This document shows, piece by piece, positions 56,792-64,000 of a stretch of DNA of 64,000 nucleotides (positions within the stretch are counted from its first letter, which is position 1; every line of letters begins with the position of its first letter). The translations under genes and the position numbers were made by a program. The notes under the pieces are model-generated. The model worked only from the letters and a program-made list of their open reading frames with translations, did no database searches and was not told the DNA's origin. The stretch lies in the NCBI RefSeq assembly GCF_003719335.1, contig NZ_RIAS01000005.1:372001-436000 (forward strand), given 5' to 3'. The stretch is from Paenibacillus amylolyticus. Lineage in GTDB: Bacteria; Bacillota; Bacilli; Paenibacillales; Paenibacillaceae.

Positions 56792-57625
56792 ATGCGAAAA
56801 ATGAACCTATGGCTTTTCACTGCTATTTTGCTGATAACCGCGCTTGGAATCCGTTATTTGCTTCCTGAGCATACAGCGCCTCAAAATGCTGCTCAGAACA
56901 ACCCTCCAGTAGAGGAAAAAGCAATGCCGACTTTCAGTAACAATACCGTCAAATATGGTAGTTACGGTCAGGATGTCTACGAGCTTCAGGGACGATTAAA
57001 GTATCTTGGTTTCTACAATGGCAAAATCGATAGTAATTTTGGCAGCAGCACGCTGAAATCAGTGAAATGGTTTCAATCTGAGTTTGGCATGAAGGCAGAT
57101 GGTGTGGTTGGAGCCAAAACCAAGTTAAAGCTGTATAACGCCAGCACGAAATGGTCACCTACCGAGCCTCCTTTGCATAAAGAAGGGGCATCTGGGGGAG
57201 ACACAGGCGGAGGTGGAGAACCTTCAAGTAATGAGAAGGACAATATGGGTTCTGCCAATGCGATGGGACTCTCCGAGAACGAGCTTAAAATTATGGCGAA
57301 TGCCGTATATGGCGAAGCGCGAGGCGAACCGTTTGAAGGTCAGGTAGCCGTAGCCGCTGTTATTCTGAATCGCGTAAACTCACCAAGTTTTCCTTCTACT
57401 CCATCTGGGGTTATCTTTCAGCCGGGAGCATTTACAGCCGTAGCCGATGGACAGATCTATCTGGAACCGAACGCTCAGGCGAAAAAAGCTGTTGAACAGG
57501 CATTGAACGGGTGGGACCCTTCCGGTGGATGTTTGTATTATTTTAACCCGAAGACAGCCACATCCAAATGGATCTGGACTCGTCCGCAGGTGAAAACGAT
57601 CGGGCAGCATATATTCTGCATGTAA
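56792..57625 (+). CDS. sleB: Spore cortex-lytic enzyme, SleB type
   Basis: The 277-residue protein has an N-terminal signal/anchor helix (about 5-23) and a peptidoglycan-binding-1 domain (about 53-117). A Gly/Ser-rich linker and a SleB/CwlJ hydrolase domain (about 160-277) follow. Catalytic glutamate E175 sits in VYGEARGEP. The architecture equals B. subtilis SleB, which hydrolyses muramic-lactam cortex during germination. The usual partner ypeB is not adjacent. This could be a second SleB-like paralogue. The forespore-type promoter ahead supports spore function. Confidence 0.83.
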   Translation: MRKMNLWLFTAILLITALGIRYLLPEHTAPQNAAQNNPPVEEKAMPTFSNNTVKYGSYGQDVYELQGRLKYLGFYNGKIDSNFGSSTLKSVKWFQSEFGMKADGVVGAKTKLKLYNASTKWSPTEPPLHKEGASGGDTGGGGEPSSNEKDNMGSANAMGLSENELKIMANAVYGEARGEPFEGQVAVAAVILNRVNSPSFPSTPSGVIFQPGAFTAVADGQIYLEPNAQAKKAVEQALNGWDPSGGCLYYFNPKTATSKWIWTRPQVKTIGQHIFCM

Positions 57626-57633
57626 TCGGGCGG

Positions 57634-57678
57634 GAAGCAACCAGAAGGCATCACTTTGGTTGCTTCTTGGCTTTTGGA
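57634..57678 (+). terminator. Intrinsic terminator after sleB
   Basis: GAAGCAACC (57634-57642) pairs perfectly with GGTTGCTTC (57658-57666), followed by TTGGCTTTT. Confidence 0.82.
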
Positions 57679-57751
57679 TAGTTTAAAATGGTGGTTACGT
57701 TTAAGCTTAAGGACAGGTTATCTAAATGACGCCGTAAAGGGGTTTTGACAT

Positions 57752-59035
57752 TTGAATACCGCAGCATTTGAACGGGGGAGCCGTAAACAGATACGTATCC
57801 ATGTGCTTCCAACCAAACGTTTCAAAACGTTTGCTATCTCACTGTATGCCGGAGTTCCGCTACGCGAGGACACTGTTACTCCTGTGGCATTGACACCGTT
57901 TGTTTTAAGAAGAGGGACAGAGTCCTATCCGGAAACAACGCAGTTTCGAGAGCAATTGGAGCATTTGTATGGAGCAGGATTTGGTTTTGACGTCTATAAA
58001 CGCGGTGATTATCAGATTGTGCAGTTTCGTATGGATACCATTAATGATTCGTTTGTCGGAGGTGGGGAGCAGCAACTTCTGGATCGTTCGTTTGCGTTTC
58101 TTGGTGAAGTGCTGACCAAACCCGCAAGGGAAGATGGACACTTCAAAACGTCGTACGTGCAGGCAGAGCGCGAGACGGTTCGTAAAAAGCTGGAGTCCAT
58201 TGTGAACGATAAAATGCGTTATGCGGCTGAACGGTGTATCGAAGAAATGTGCAAACATGAGCCTTACCGTCTTCATCCCCTGGGTGAACGAAAAACACTG
58301 CCCGTCATTGAGCCTCCTGAATTAACAGCTGCTTATGAAAACTGGCTAAAGGAAGCCAGTATGGACTTGTATGTGGTTGGGGATACAACACTTGAAGAAG
58401 TGGAGAAACTGGTACAGCGTCATTTTAACCTTGAACGTAAGATTTCCTCTGACTATCAGGCTCAGAAGGCGCTGCGTGGGGATGAGGAGCCAAATACGGT
58501 CATTGAACGGCTGAATATTGGGCAGGGTAAGCTGAACCTGGGGCTTCGCACTTCCATTACCTATGCAGATGATATATATGCAGCAGCGCTAATGTATAAC
58601 GGTATTCTGGGTGGATATCCGCATTCGAAGCTGTTTGTTAATGTTCGTGAAAAAGAAAGCCTCGCCTATTATGCTTCTTCCAGATATGATGGGCACAAAG
58701 GCATTGCCACGATTCAATCCGGGATTGAGATTCCCAATTATGAAAAAGCAGTGACCATCATCAAGCAACAGCTTGAGGAAATGAAACTTGGTCATATCAC
58801 CGATCTGGAGATGTCCCAGACAAAAGCAATGATCCGTAATCTGTTAAAAGAAATGCAGGATGCTGCTTTTGAGATGATTGCTTACGATTTTAACCGTCAG
58901 TTGTCCGGTAAGGAGAGAACATCTGAAGAGCTGCTTGCACAAATCGAGCAGATTACCAAGCAGGATGTTCGTGAGGCCGCAGAGCAGTTCCGTCTGGATA
59001 CGATTTATTTCTTGCGGGACGAGAAGGAGGAATAG
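57752..59035 (+). CDS. ymfF: M16-family protein YmfF, zinc motif absent
   Basis: The 427-residue M16 fold protein lacks HXXEH: the corresponding N-terminal region reads REQLEHLYGAGFGFDVYKR. M16 enzymes of this type work as heterodimers of an inactive and an active subunit, and the active partner is the next gene, two bases downstream. In B. subtilis ymfF-ymfH follow the same pattern. The start is TTG 57752 after AAAGGGG. The substrate is unknown. Confidence 0.92.
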   Translation: MNTAAFERGSRKQIRIHVLPTKRFKTFAISLYAGVPLREDTVTPVALTPFVLRRGTESYPETTQFREQLEHLYGAGFGFDVYKRGDYQIVQFRMDTINDSFVGGGEQQLLDRSFAFLGEVLTKPAREDGHFKTSYVQAERETVRKKLESIVNDKMRYAAERCIEEMCKHEPYRLHPLGERKTLPVIEPPELTAAYENWLKEASMDLYVVGDTTLEEVEKLVQRHFNLERKISSDYQAQKALRGDEEPNTVIERLNIGQGKLNLGLRTSITYADDIYAAALMYNGILGGYPHSKLFVNVREKESLAYYASSRYDGHKGIATIQSGIEIPNYEKAVTIIKQQLEEMKLGHITDLEMSQTKAMIRNLLKEMQDAAFEMIAYDFNRQLSGKERTSEELLAQIEQITKQDVREAAEQFRLDTIYFLRDEKEE

Positions 59036-59037
59036 TC

Positions 59038-60318
59038 GTGGAGAGCATTCGGTATGAACATTTGCAGGAGACATTATATTACGAAGTAATGGCGAGTGGA
59101 CTGCATGTCTATGTTTTGCCTAAACCGGGTTTTCAGAAAACATATGCCACCTTTGCGACCAAATACGGGTCAGTGGACAATCACTTTCAAGTGGAAGGAC
59201 AAGCTGAGGTAAAGGTGCCTGACGGTATTGCTCATTTTCTGGAACACAAAATGTTTGAGGAGCCAACGGGTGATATTTTTGCAACATTTGCTTCCCATGG
59301 TGCTTCTGCCAACGCATTCACAAGTTTTGATCAGACCGTTTATTTGTTTTCGGCAACCGAAAATATGAATGAAAATATACAAACATTAGTTGATTTTGTG
59401 CAAAATCCGTACTTTACAGATCAAAACGTCAACAAGGAAAAAGGCATTATTGAACAAGAAATAAATATGTATGCCGATAATCCGGATTGGCGGGTTTATT
59501 TCGGATTGATTGAAGCGATGTATCAAAAACATCCGGTGCATATTGACATTGCGGGCACGGTTCAATCCATTAACACGATCACAAAAGAAACGTTGTATAC
59601 GTGTTATAACACATTTTATCATCCAAGCAATATGCTCTTGTTTGTTGTCGGCGGTGTTGATCCTGAGCAGGTCATTAGCATGGTTCGTTCCAATCAGGAG
59701 CAGAAAAATTTCGAGCCGCAGGGCCCGATTCACCGCTTCTTTGAACCAGAGCCAGAGCAGGTGGGAGAGGCCAGACGAGAGGTCAAATTATCCGTTTCCC
59801 TGCCGAAATGTTTGTTTGGATTCAAAGAAACAGATGTTGGACTTACAGGAGAGGCACTTTTGCGCAGGGACACAACCACGCAGCTGATGATGGATCTATT
59901 GTTTGGTTCAAGCACACGTCTGTTTCAGAAGCTTTATGATGAAGATCTGATCTCGGATAGTTTTGGACATGACTATATCAGTTCACCGCAATATGCCTTC
60001 TCTGCGGTTGGTGGGGATACCAAAGACCCGGATCAATTGTTGAAACGGATACGCGAGGAAGTCGAAGTGATTGTGCAAAAAGGATTCGATGCTTCCGATT
60101 TTGAACGAGCGCGCAAAAAGAAAATTGGCGGTTATTTGCGCATGCTCAATTCACCGGAAAACATAGCGAATGAATTCACACGTCAGCAATTCCGTGGCGG
60201 TGACTTTTTCAATATGATTTCATTGTATGAAGCGATTACGCTTCAAGATGTAAATCAAAGACTGAAAGAGCATATTCGTTGGGATCAGCTGGCTGTATCA
60301 CTCGTTGTTAGTCCTTAA
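59038..60318 (+). CDS. ymfH: M16 zinc peptidase YmfH, active partner of YmfF
   Basis: The 426-residue M16 peptidase has zinc motif H66-F-L-E69-H70 (GIAHFLEHKMFE) and downstream glutamate region KEKGIIEQEINMYADNPDW. It is probably the catalytic half of a heterodimer with YmfF. The start is GTG 59038, set by AAGGAGGAA inside the end of ymfF. Its in vivo substrate is unknown. Confidence 0.94.
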   Translation: MESIRYEHLQETLYYEVMASGLHVYVLPKPGFQKTYATFATKYGSVDNHFQVEGQAEVKVPDGIAHFLEHKMFEEPTGDIFATFASHGASANAFTSFDQTVYLFSATENMNENIQTLVDFVQNPYFTDQNVNKEKGIIEQEINMYADNPDWRVYFGLIEAMYQKHPVHIDIAGTVQSINTITKETLYTCYNTFYHPSNMLLFVVGGVDPEQVISMVRSNQEQKNFEPQGPIHRFFEPEPEQVGEARREVKLSVSLPKCLFGFKETDVGLTGEALLRRDTTTQLMMDLLFGSSTRLFQKLYDEDLISDSFGHDYISSPQYAFSAVGGDTKDPDQLLKRIREEVEVIVQKGFDASDFERARKKKIGGYLRMLNSPENIANEFTRQQFRGGDFFNMISLYEAITLQDVNQRLKEHIRWDQLAVSLVVSP

Positions 60319-60375
60319 CCATGGAGAGGAAACAGGACGAAGTTTGAAGGGTTCACTAGATTGGGAGTGAAAGTT

Positions 60376-61140
60376 ATGGGGGGACACATTGTGAAAGCTA
60401 TAGGGGAAATGACTGTTCTGGTTACCGGGGCAAGCGGAGGCATAGGAGCTGCAATTGCAGAGCGGTTTGCCAGTGTAGGTATGAACGTGGTGTTGCACTA
60501 TATGAAATCGCATGAAGCGGCCAATGAAGCGGCAAGACGTTGTATGGAGCGGGGAAATGGGCGCATTATGACGGTGTCAGCGGATCTTCGCAGCAGGGAA
60601 CAGATTCAGCGCATGCGGGAAAAATTGGCTTCTCACGAGTTGTTGCCGGATATTCTTGTGAACAACGCAGGTATATCTCACTATGGTTTGCTTGCGGATG
60701 TGACAGAGGAAATCTGGGATGAAGTGATGGCGATTAATCTGAAAGGTACTTTTCTATGCACACAAGAGATGATGCCACATATGATCTCCCAAAGATACGG
60801 CCGAATCATTAATGTGTCGTCCATCTGGGGCTTATCTGGTGCATCTTGTGAAGTGTTGTATTCCACAACCAAGGGCGGGGTAAATGCCTTCACCAAGGCA
60901 CTTGCCAAAGAGCTTGCTCCCTCCGGCGTTACGGTGAACGCCGTTGCTCCAGGGGCTGTTCAGACGACGATGTTAGACCATCTGGATCAGAGTGAGCTGA
61001 AGATGTTGGAAGATGAGATTCCTGCGGGGCGACTGGCGCAGCCGGACGAAATTTCGTCACTGGTTTATTTTCTCGCACTTCCTGAGTCGGGATATATCAA
61101 TGGACAGATTATCAGCCCTAATGGAGGCTGGCTGACTTAA
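60376..61140 (+). CDS. ymfI: Short-chain dehydrogenase/reductase YmfI
   Basis: The classical SDR has dinucleotide motif VTGASGGIGAAIAERF, NNAG (LVNNAGISHY), catalytic Ser (NVSSIWGL) and Tyr-x3-Lys (LYSTTKGG), and ends in a PNGGW-like tail. It resembles FabG-type 3-oxoacyl reductases, but the substrate is not predictable. The start is uncertain: ATG 60376 follows GGGAGTG, while GTG 60391 and ATG 60409 are alternatives (254, 249 or 243 residues). Position after ymfH matches B. subtilis. Confidence 0.93.
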   Translation: MGGHIVKAIGEMTVLVTGASGGIGAAIAERFASVGMNVVLHYMKSHEAANEAARRCMERGNGRIMTVSADLRSREQIQRMREKLASHELLPDILVNNAGISHYGLLADVTEEIWDEVMAINLKGTFLCTQEMMPHMISQRYGRIINVSSIWGLSGASCEVLYSTTKGGVNAFTKALAKELAPSGVTVNAVAPGAVQTTMLDHLDQSELKMLEDEIPAGRLAQPDEISSLVYFLALPESGYINGQIISPNGGWLT

Positions 61141-61217
61141 TGCCGGTGTTCAAGTTATAAGACCAGCATATGCTTAGCTGAATATGGTATATAGGTGTTT
61201 GAGTTCTGACATACAGC

Positions 61218-61247
61218 TTGATTTAATTTTAAAAGCTCGTATATAAA
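61218..61247 (+). promoter_or_regulatory. Candidate sigma-A promoter for ymfJ
   Basis: TTGATT (61218-61223) and TATAAA (61242-61247) lie 18 bases apart, about 68 bases ahead of the gene. Confidence 0.5.
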
Positions 61248-61314
61248 ATGTCCGGGAAGCACATATTACAACTGTTGATTTTAAATCTCATGCGTCAGCT
61301 AAGGAGGATTTATC

Positions 61315-61578
61315 ATGTCAACAGAAAACACAGTAGTTTCTAACTTTGACACATGGAAGAAGTTCCTGGGTGATCGCGTTCGGCAAGCCGAGAAGATGGG
61401 AATGAGTGAAGAAACCATCAACAAACTGGCGTACGAGATCGGTGACTTTCTGGATGAGAAAGTTGATCCGGCGAACCATTCCAACCGAGCATTGAAGGAA
61501 CTATGGGATGTCGGCGATGCGGATGAGCGTCGTACGATTGCGTGCCTGATGGTCAAATTGGCCAAACAAAACGCATAA
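61315..61578 (+). CDS. ymfJ: DUF3243 protein YmfJ
   Basis: The 87-residue helical, soluble DUF3243 family protein has a WKKFLGDRVRQAEKMGMSEE opening. A conserved middle, KVDPANHSNRALKELWDVGD, and the tail CLMVKLAK follow. Function is unknown. AAGGAGG lies ahead of the ATG, and a terminator follows at once, so it is probably its own short transcript. Confidence 0.93.
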   Translation: MSTENTVVSNFDTWKKFLGDRVRQAEKMGMSEETINKLAYEIGDFLDEKVDPANHSNRALKELWDVGDADERRTIACLMVKLAKQNA

Positions 61579-61593
61579 AGGCAAGAGATGAAG

Positions 61594-61618
61594 AGCTCCC
61601 GCAAGGGGGCTTTTCTCT
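61594..61618 (+). terminator. Intrinsic terminator after ymfJ
   Basis: AGCTCCC (61594-61600) pairs with GGGGGCT (61605-61611) over a GCAA loop, followed by TTTTCTCT. Confidence 0.8.
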
Positions 61619-61648
61619 AATGATTACAAACGGATTACAGAGCTGTTC

Positions 61649-61677
61649 TTGTAATTCATTTTCATTTTATATATCAT
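61649..61677 (+). promoter_or_regulatory. Candidate sigma-A promoter for ymfK-ymfM
   Basis: TTGTAA (61649-61654) and TATCAT (61672-61677) are 17 bases apart. Between here and ymfK lies a small inverted repeat GTCCA-G-TGGAC near 61715-61725 that could be an operator. Confidence 0.5.
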
Positions 61678-61776
61678 TAACGTGACCCATTTTTAGAAGA
61701 CGACCCGAAATAGCGTCCAGTGGACACGTTCGGATGTTGTCAAATAATGTGGAATAATGCATTACGGGGTGTATAC

Positions 61777-62544
61777 ATGGAAACTAAACAATGGTATATG
61801 GAATATAAAATACATAAGAACAGACCTGGTCTTTTGGGGGATATCGCCTCTATGCTGGGGATGCTTGAAGTCAATATATTGACCATTAACGGTGTGGAAG
61901 GCAAAACGCGGGGCATGTTGCTCGAGTCAGATGATGATGAAAAGATCCGTCTGCTCGGAGAGATGCTTGGTAAAGTCAACAGCATTACGGTATCGGCACT
62001 ACGTCAACCCAAATTGGTGGATATTCTGGCTGTGCGACATGGTAGGTACATTGACCGGGATTCGGATGATCGCAAAACATTTCGTTTCACCCGGGACGAA
62101 CTTGGGTTACTAGTTGATTTTTTGGGTGAAGTATTTAAAAGAGAGGGAAATCAAGTGATCGGCTTGCGCGGTATGCCGCGAGTTGGTAAAACAGAATCAA
62201 TCATCGCAGGCAGTGTATGTGCTATGAAGCGTTGGACTTTTGTATCTTCTACCCTTCTTCGCCAAACGATTCGGAGCCAAATGTCCGAAGACGAATTGAA
62301 CCCGAATAATGTGTTTATCATTGATGGGATTGTCAGCACAATTCGCTCCAGTGAGCGGCACTATAATCTGTTGCAGGATATTATGTCGATGCCTAGTACG
62401 AAAGTGATTGAGCACCCGGATATTTTTGTGCAGGAATCCGAATATGATTATAATAATTTTGATATTATTATTGAATTGCGTAATAATCCTAACGAAGAAA
62501 TTATTTATGATACGTTTACGGCAAGCTATACCGACGAACTGTAA
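61777..62544 (+). CDS. ymfK: DUF3388 protein YmfK with ACT-like and P-loop segments
   Basis: The 255-residue protein's N-terminus (YKIHKNRPGLLGDIASMLGM) looks like an ACT-type ligand-binding domain (about 5-75). The C-terminal part (about 110-255) has a Walker A-like GMPRVGKTES (about 131-140) and FIIDG downstream. The family is DUF3388; activity is unknown. I chose ATG 61777 after GGGGTG. An in-frame GTG at 61720 would add 19 non-conserved residues. Synteny with B. subtilis ymfK is exact. Confidence 0.9.
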   Translation: METKQWYMEYKIHKNRPGLLGDIASMLGMLEVNILTINGVEGKTRGMLLESDDDEKIRLLGEMLGKVNSITVSALRQPKLVDILAVRHGRYIDRDSDDRKTFRFTRDELGLLVDFLGEVFKREGNQVIGLRGMPRVGKTESIIAGSVCAMKRWTFVSSTLLRQTIRSQMSEDELNPNNVFIIDGIVSTIRSSERHYNLLQDIMSMPSTKVIEHPDIFVQESEYDYNNFDIIIELRNNPNEEIIYDTFTASYTDEL

Positions 62545-62610
62545 AGCTCCGTACGGAATCATGGAATAGATCCGCAACAACTGAAGAGATAAACAGAAGG
62601 AGGAGATGGC

Positions 62611-63705
62611 ATGTCTGAACTGGGTCAGCAGTTAAGAGAGGCCCGGCTGCAAAAAGGGATGAGTCTCGACGATGTACAGGAAATGACAAAAATTCGCAAG
62701 AGGTATTTGGAGGCTATAGAAGCAGGGGATTATAAAGTGTTACCTGGCAGCTTCTATGTGCGTGCATTTATAAAAACCTATGCGGAAACGGTGGGACTGA
62801 ATGCCGATGAGCTGCTGGAAGGACATAAAAAGGACGTACCCGCAGAAACTGCGGAAGCAACCATGGAACCGGTAATCCAGAAGCGCTCCAGTCGGCCGGC
62901 GGAGCGGAGCAACCGCTGGATGTCTGTTGCTCTAATGTGGACGTTCCCTATTCTGATTATCGTGCTTTTGTATGTGTATATGGCAAACAACAAAGGTGAT
63001 GACACCAATCCACAAGGTCTAGATGATACAAAAATTACGGACAGTCAGAAGCCTGCTAATGACAAACCTGATCAACCATCCGATAACGGGCAAACTGCAA
63101 CTCCGCCTGCAACCGATTCGGGATCGAATGATACCGGTAAAGGTGATGCCGGCGGAAACGGCGGCGGTAATGAAGCGAATGGTCAGACCGACGGTGAAAA
63201 TAACACTCAAACCGATGGACAGACTGACGGACAAACCGACGGACAAACCGACGGACAAACAGGTGAGAACCAAGAGGGAACACCGCCAACTACGCCTGGT
63301 TCAGTTACTGTTTCTCAGGATGGTAAATCAGGCAATATTACAAACTTCAAAGTTAGCGGAAGCGCAGGTCAGCCTGTAACTGTTACGATCAAGGCAACAG
63401 GTAACAGTTGGCTTGAAGTGTATAAAGGCGAGAATTCAAGCGGTGAGAAGCTGGAGTATGGCAATACAGCCGACGGTGACACGTTTACATTTACTTTGGA
63501 CAGTGCAGGCATGTACATTAAATCCGGTTATGCGGCGGCAACAACCATTGATGTTGGCGGTCAAGTAGTAACGGACGGCAAAGCAACCAACCGCATTCGT
63601 CTTAAACTGGATACAGATAGCACAGCTTCTTCCACGGGAACTGAAGGCATGACAGGCACAACGACCAGTGGTTCCTCAGAAGGCGGAAGCTCCAGCAACG
63701 AATAA
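62611..63705 (+). CDS. ymfM: RodZ-like protein YmfM (HTH, one TM, DUF4115)
   Basis: The 364-residue protein has an N-terminal xenobiotic-response-type HTH (about 5-70; GQQLREARLQKGMSLDDVQE). One membrane helix (105-126), an Asp/Gly/Gln/Asn-rich outer linker with TDGQ repeats and an external DUF4115 beta domain (about 230-330) follow. RodZ connects MreB filaments to the wall-synthesis machinery. GGAGGAGATGG precedes the ATG. In B. subtilis ymfM is followed by pgsA; a small gene follows here. Confidence 0.93.
   Translation: MSELGQQLREARLQKGMSLDDVQEMTKIRKRYLEAIEAGDYKVLPGSFYVRAFIKTYAETVGLNADELLEGHKKDVPAETAEATMEPVIQKRSSRPAERSNRWMSVALMWTFPILIIVLLYVYMANNKGDDTNPQGLDDTKITDSQKPANDKPDQPSDNGQTATPPATDSGSNDTGKGDAGGNGGGNEANGQTDGENNTQTDGQTDGQTDGQTDGQTGENQEGTPPTTPGSVTVSQDGKSGNITNFKVSGSAGQPVTVTIKATGNSWLEVYKGENSSGEKLEYGNTADGDTFTFTLDSAGMYIKSGYAAATTIDVGGQVVTDGKATNRIRLKLDTDSTASSTGTEGMTGTTTSGSSEGGSSSNE
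63211..63258 (+). repeat. Four 12-base tandem repeats in ymfM
   Basis: Units start at 63211, 63223, 63235 and 63247. The last two are identical (ACCGACGGACAA) and the first two differ by one to three bases. They encode TDGQ repeats in the extracytoplasmic linker. The high identity suggests recent expansion. Confidence 0.92.
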
Positions 63706-63711
63706 CCTAGC

Positions 63712-63751
63712 TAACTGCAGGAGACAATAATCTTGTCTTCAATTGCAGTTA
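63712..63751. other. Strong stem-loop between ymfM and the small membrane gene
   Basis: TAACTGCA (63712-63719) pairs perfectly with TGCAGTTA (63744-63751), and inside it AGACAA (63722-63727) pairs with TTGTCT (63733-63738). No T-run follows, so it is not an ordinary terminator. It could protect or expose a processing site in the mRNA. Confidence 0.65.
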
Positions 63752-63778
63752 ACTTATGGTGAAGTGAGGTGGATGGCC

Positions 63779-63943
63779 GTGACAGTCAGCTGGATCGTAA
63801 CCGGTTTAGGGATTATTGTCAGCCTCCTGGGTTATTACCTGACTCCAAATGCCTGGGGTTACGGAATATTGGGCTTTGGACTTGCGCATATCGTCCTCGG
63901 TGTGCTCGATATGTTCAGACAGCCTAACCGTAGCCGGTATTAA
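63779..63943 (+). CDS. Small two-helix membrane protein, function unknown
   Basis: The 54-residue protein is almost entirely two hydrophobic helices (about 3-20 and 26-44) with the basic tail RQPNRSRY. I chose GTG 63779, six bases after GAGGTGG (63766-63772). ATG 63773 directly touches the site and adds two residues. It is not seen between ymfM and pgsA in B. subtilis. Followed by a strong terminator, it ends the ymfK-ymfM unit. I do not recognise the family. Confidence 0.72.
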   Translation: MTVSWIVTGLGIIVSLLGYYLTPNAWGYGILGFGLAHIVLGVLDMFRQPNRSRY

Positions 63944-63958
63944 GGCAGCTCAACCAGC

Positions 63959-64000
63959 AAGCATTTTTGGTGACCGAATGGTACTCCAAAAATGCTTTTT
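63959..64000 (+). terminator. Intrinsic terminator at window end
   Basis: AAGCATTTTTGG (63959-63970) pairs with CCAAAAATGCTT (63986-63997) and runs into T. The symmetric A/T flanks could let it act in both directions. Confidence 0.88.

Noticed and set aside
57745-57750. TTGACA just before ymfF as a -35 element
   Set aside because: It overlaps the ribosome-site-to-start interval. A promoter there would start inside the gene, and no -10 follows at the right distance.

Overview
The window is a chromosomal segment of an endospore-forming, flagellated Gram-positive bacterium. Gene content and order closely follow the Bacillus subtilis fla/che to ymfM region. An archaeal/eukaryotic-type prolyl-tRNA synthetase and a short EF-Ts sit where Bacillus carries the bacterial-type ProS and a longer EF-Ts, and many genes start with TTG. 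I infer Paenibacillus or a close relative; this rests on gene order and protein character, not on a database match. All 61 coding regions I accept lie on the + strand. I see no tRNA, rRNA, insertion sequence, prophage or CRISPR array.

Region 1 (1-18.5 kb) is the distal half of the flagellar/chemotaxis operon. It holds the end of fliY, cheY, the export gate genes fliO-fliP-fliQ-fliR-flhB-flhA, the flagellar placement NTPases flhF and flhG, cheB-cheA-cheW-cheC-cheD and the motility sigma factor sigD. Among and behind them are five less characterised genes: a 146-aa membrane protein, a FapA/DUF342 protein, a 104-aa protein, a SwrB-like coiled-coil protein and an MltG/YceG-like membrane protein. 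An intrinsic terminator ends the block.

Region 2 (18.5-32 kb) is rpsB-tsf-pyrH-frr-uppS-cdsA-dxr-rseP-proS-polC: translation factors, UMP kinase, lipid-carrier, phospholipid and isoprenoid synthesis, a site-2 protease and the replicative polymerase. Hairpins with T-runs lie between several of the first genes and probably tune expression.

Region 3 (32-43.3 kb) is the nusA-infB cluster rimP-nusA-rnpM-ylxQ-infB-rbfA-nrnA-truB-ribF, followed by rpsO (with an S15-type leader) and pnp. Its themes are ribosome maturation, initiation, RNA decay and flavin cofactors.

Region 4 (43.4-64 kb) mixes sporulation and housekeeping: a degenerate polysaccharide deacetylase (ylxY), M16 peptidase mlpA, dut, dipicolinate synthase dpaAB (with a sigma-K-like promoter), dapG-dapA without the asd gene found there in B. 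subtilis, an RNase J, tepA (ClpP-like), ylzJ, spoIIIE/ftsK, a SleB-like cortex hydrolase (with a sigma-G-like promoter), the M16 pair ymfF-ymfH, and ymfI, ymfJ, ymfK, a RodZ-like ymfM and a small membrane protein. DpaA/DpaB make dipicolinate from the same lysine-pathway precursor that DapG and DapA supply, which explains their adjacency.

Most of the window is conserved core genome. I found no clear candidate for a wholly new system. The least explained parts are the small genes around sigD, the palindrome-rich 300-base gap before dapG, and the structured leaders.
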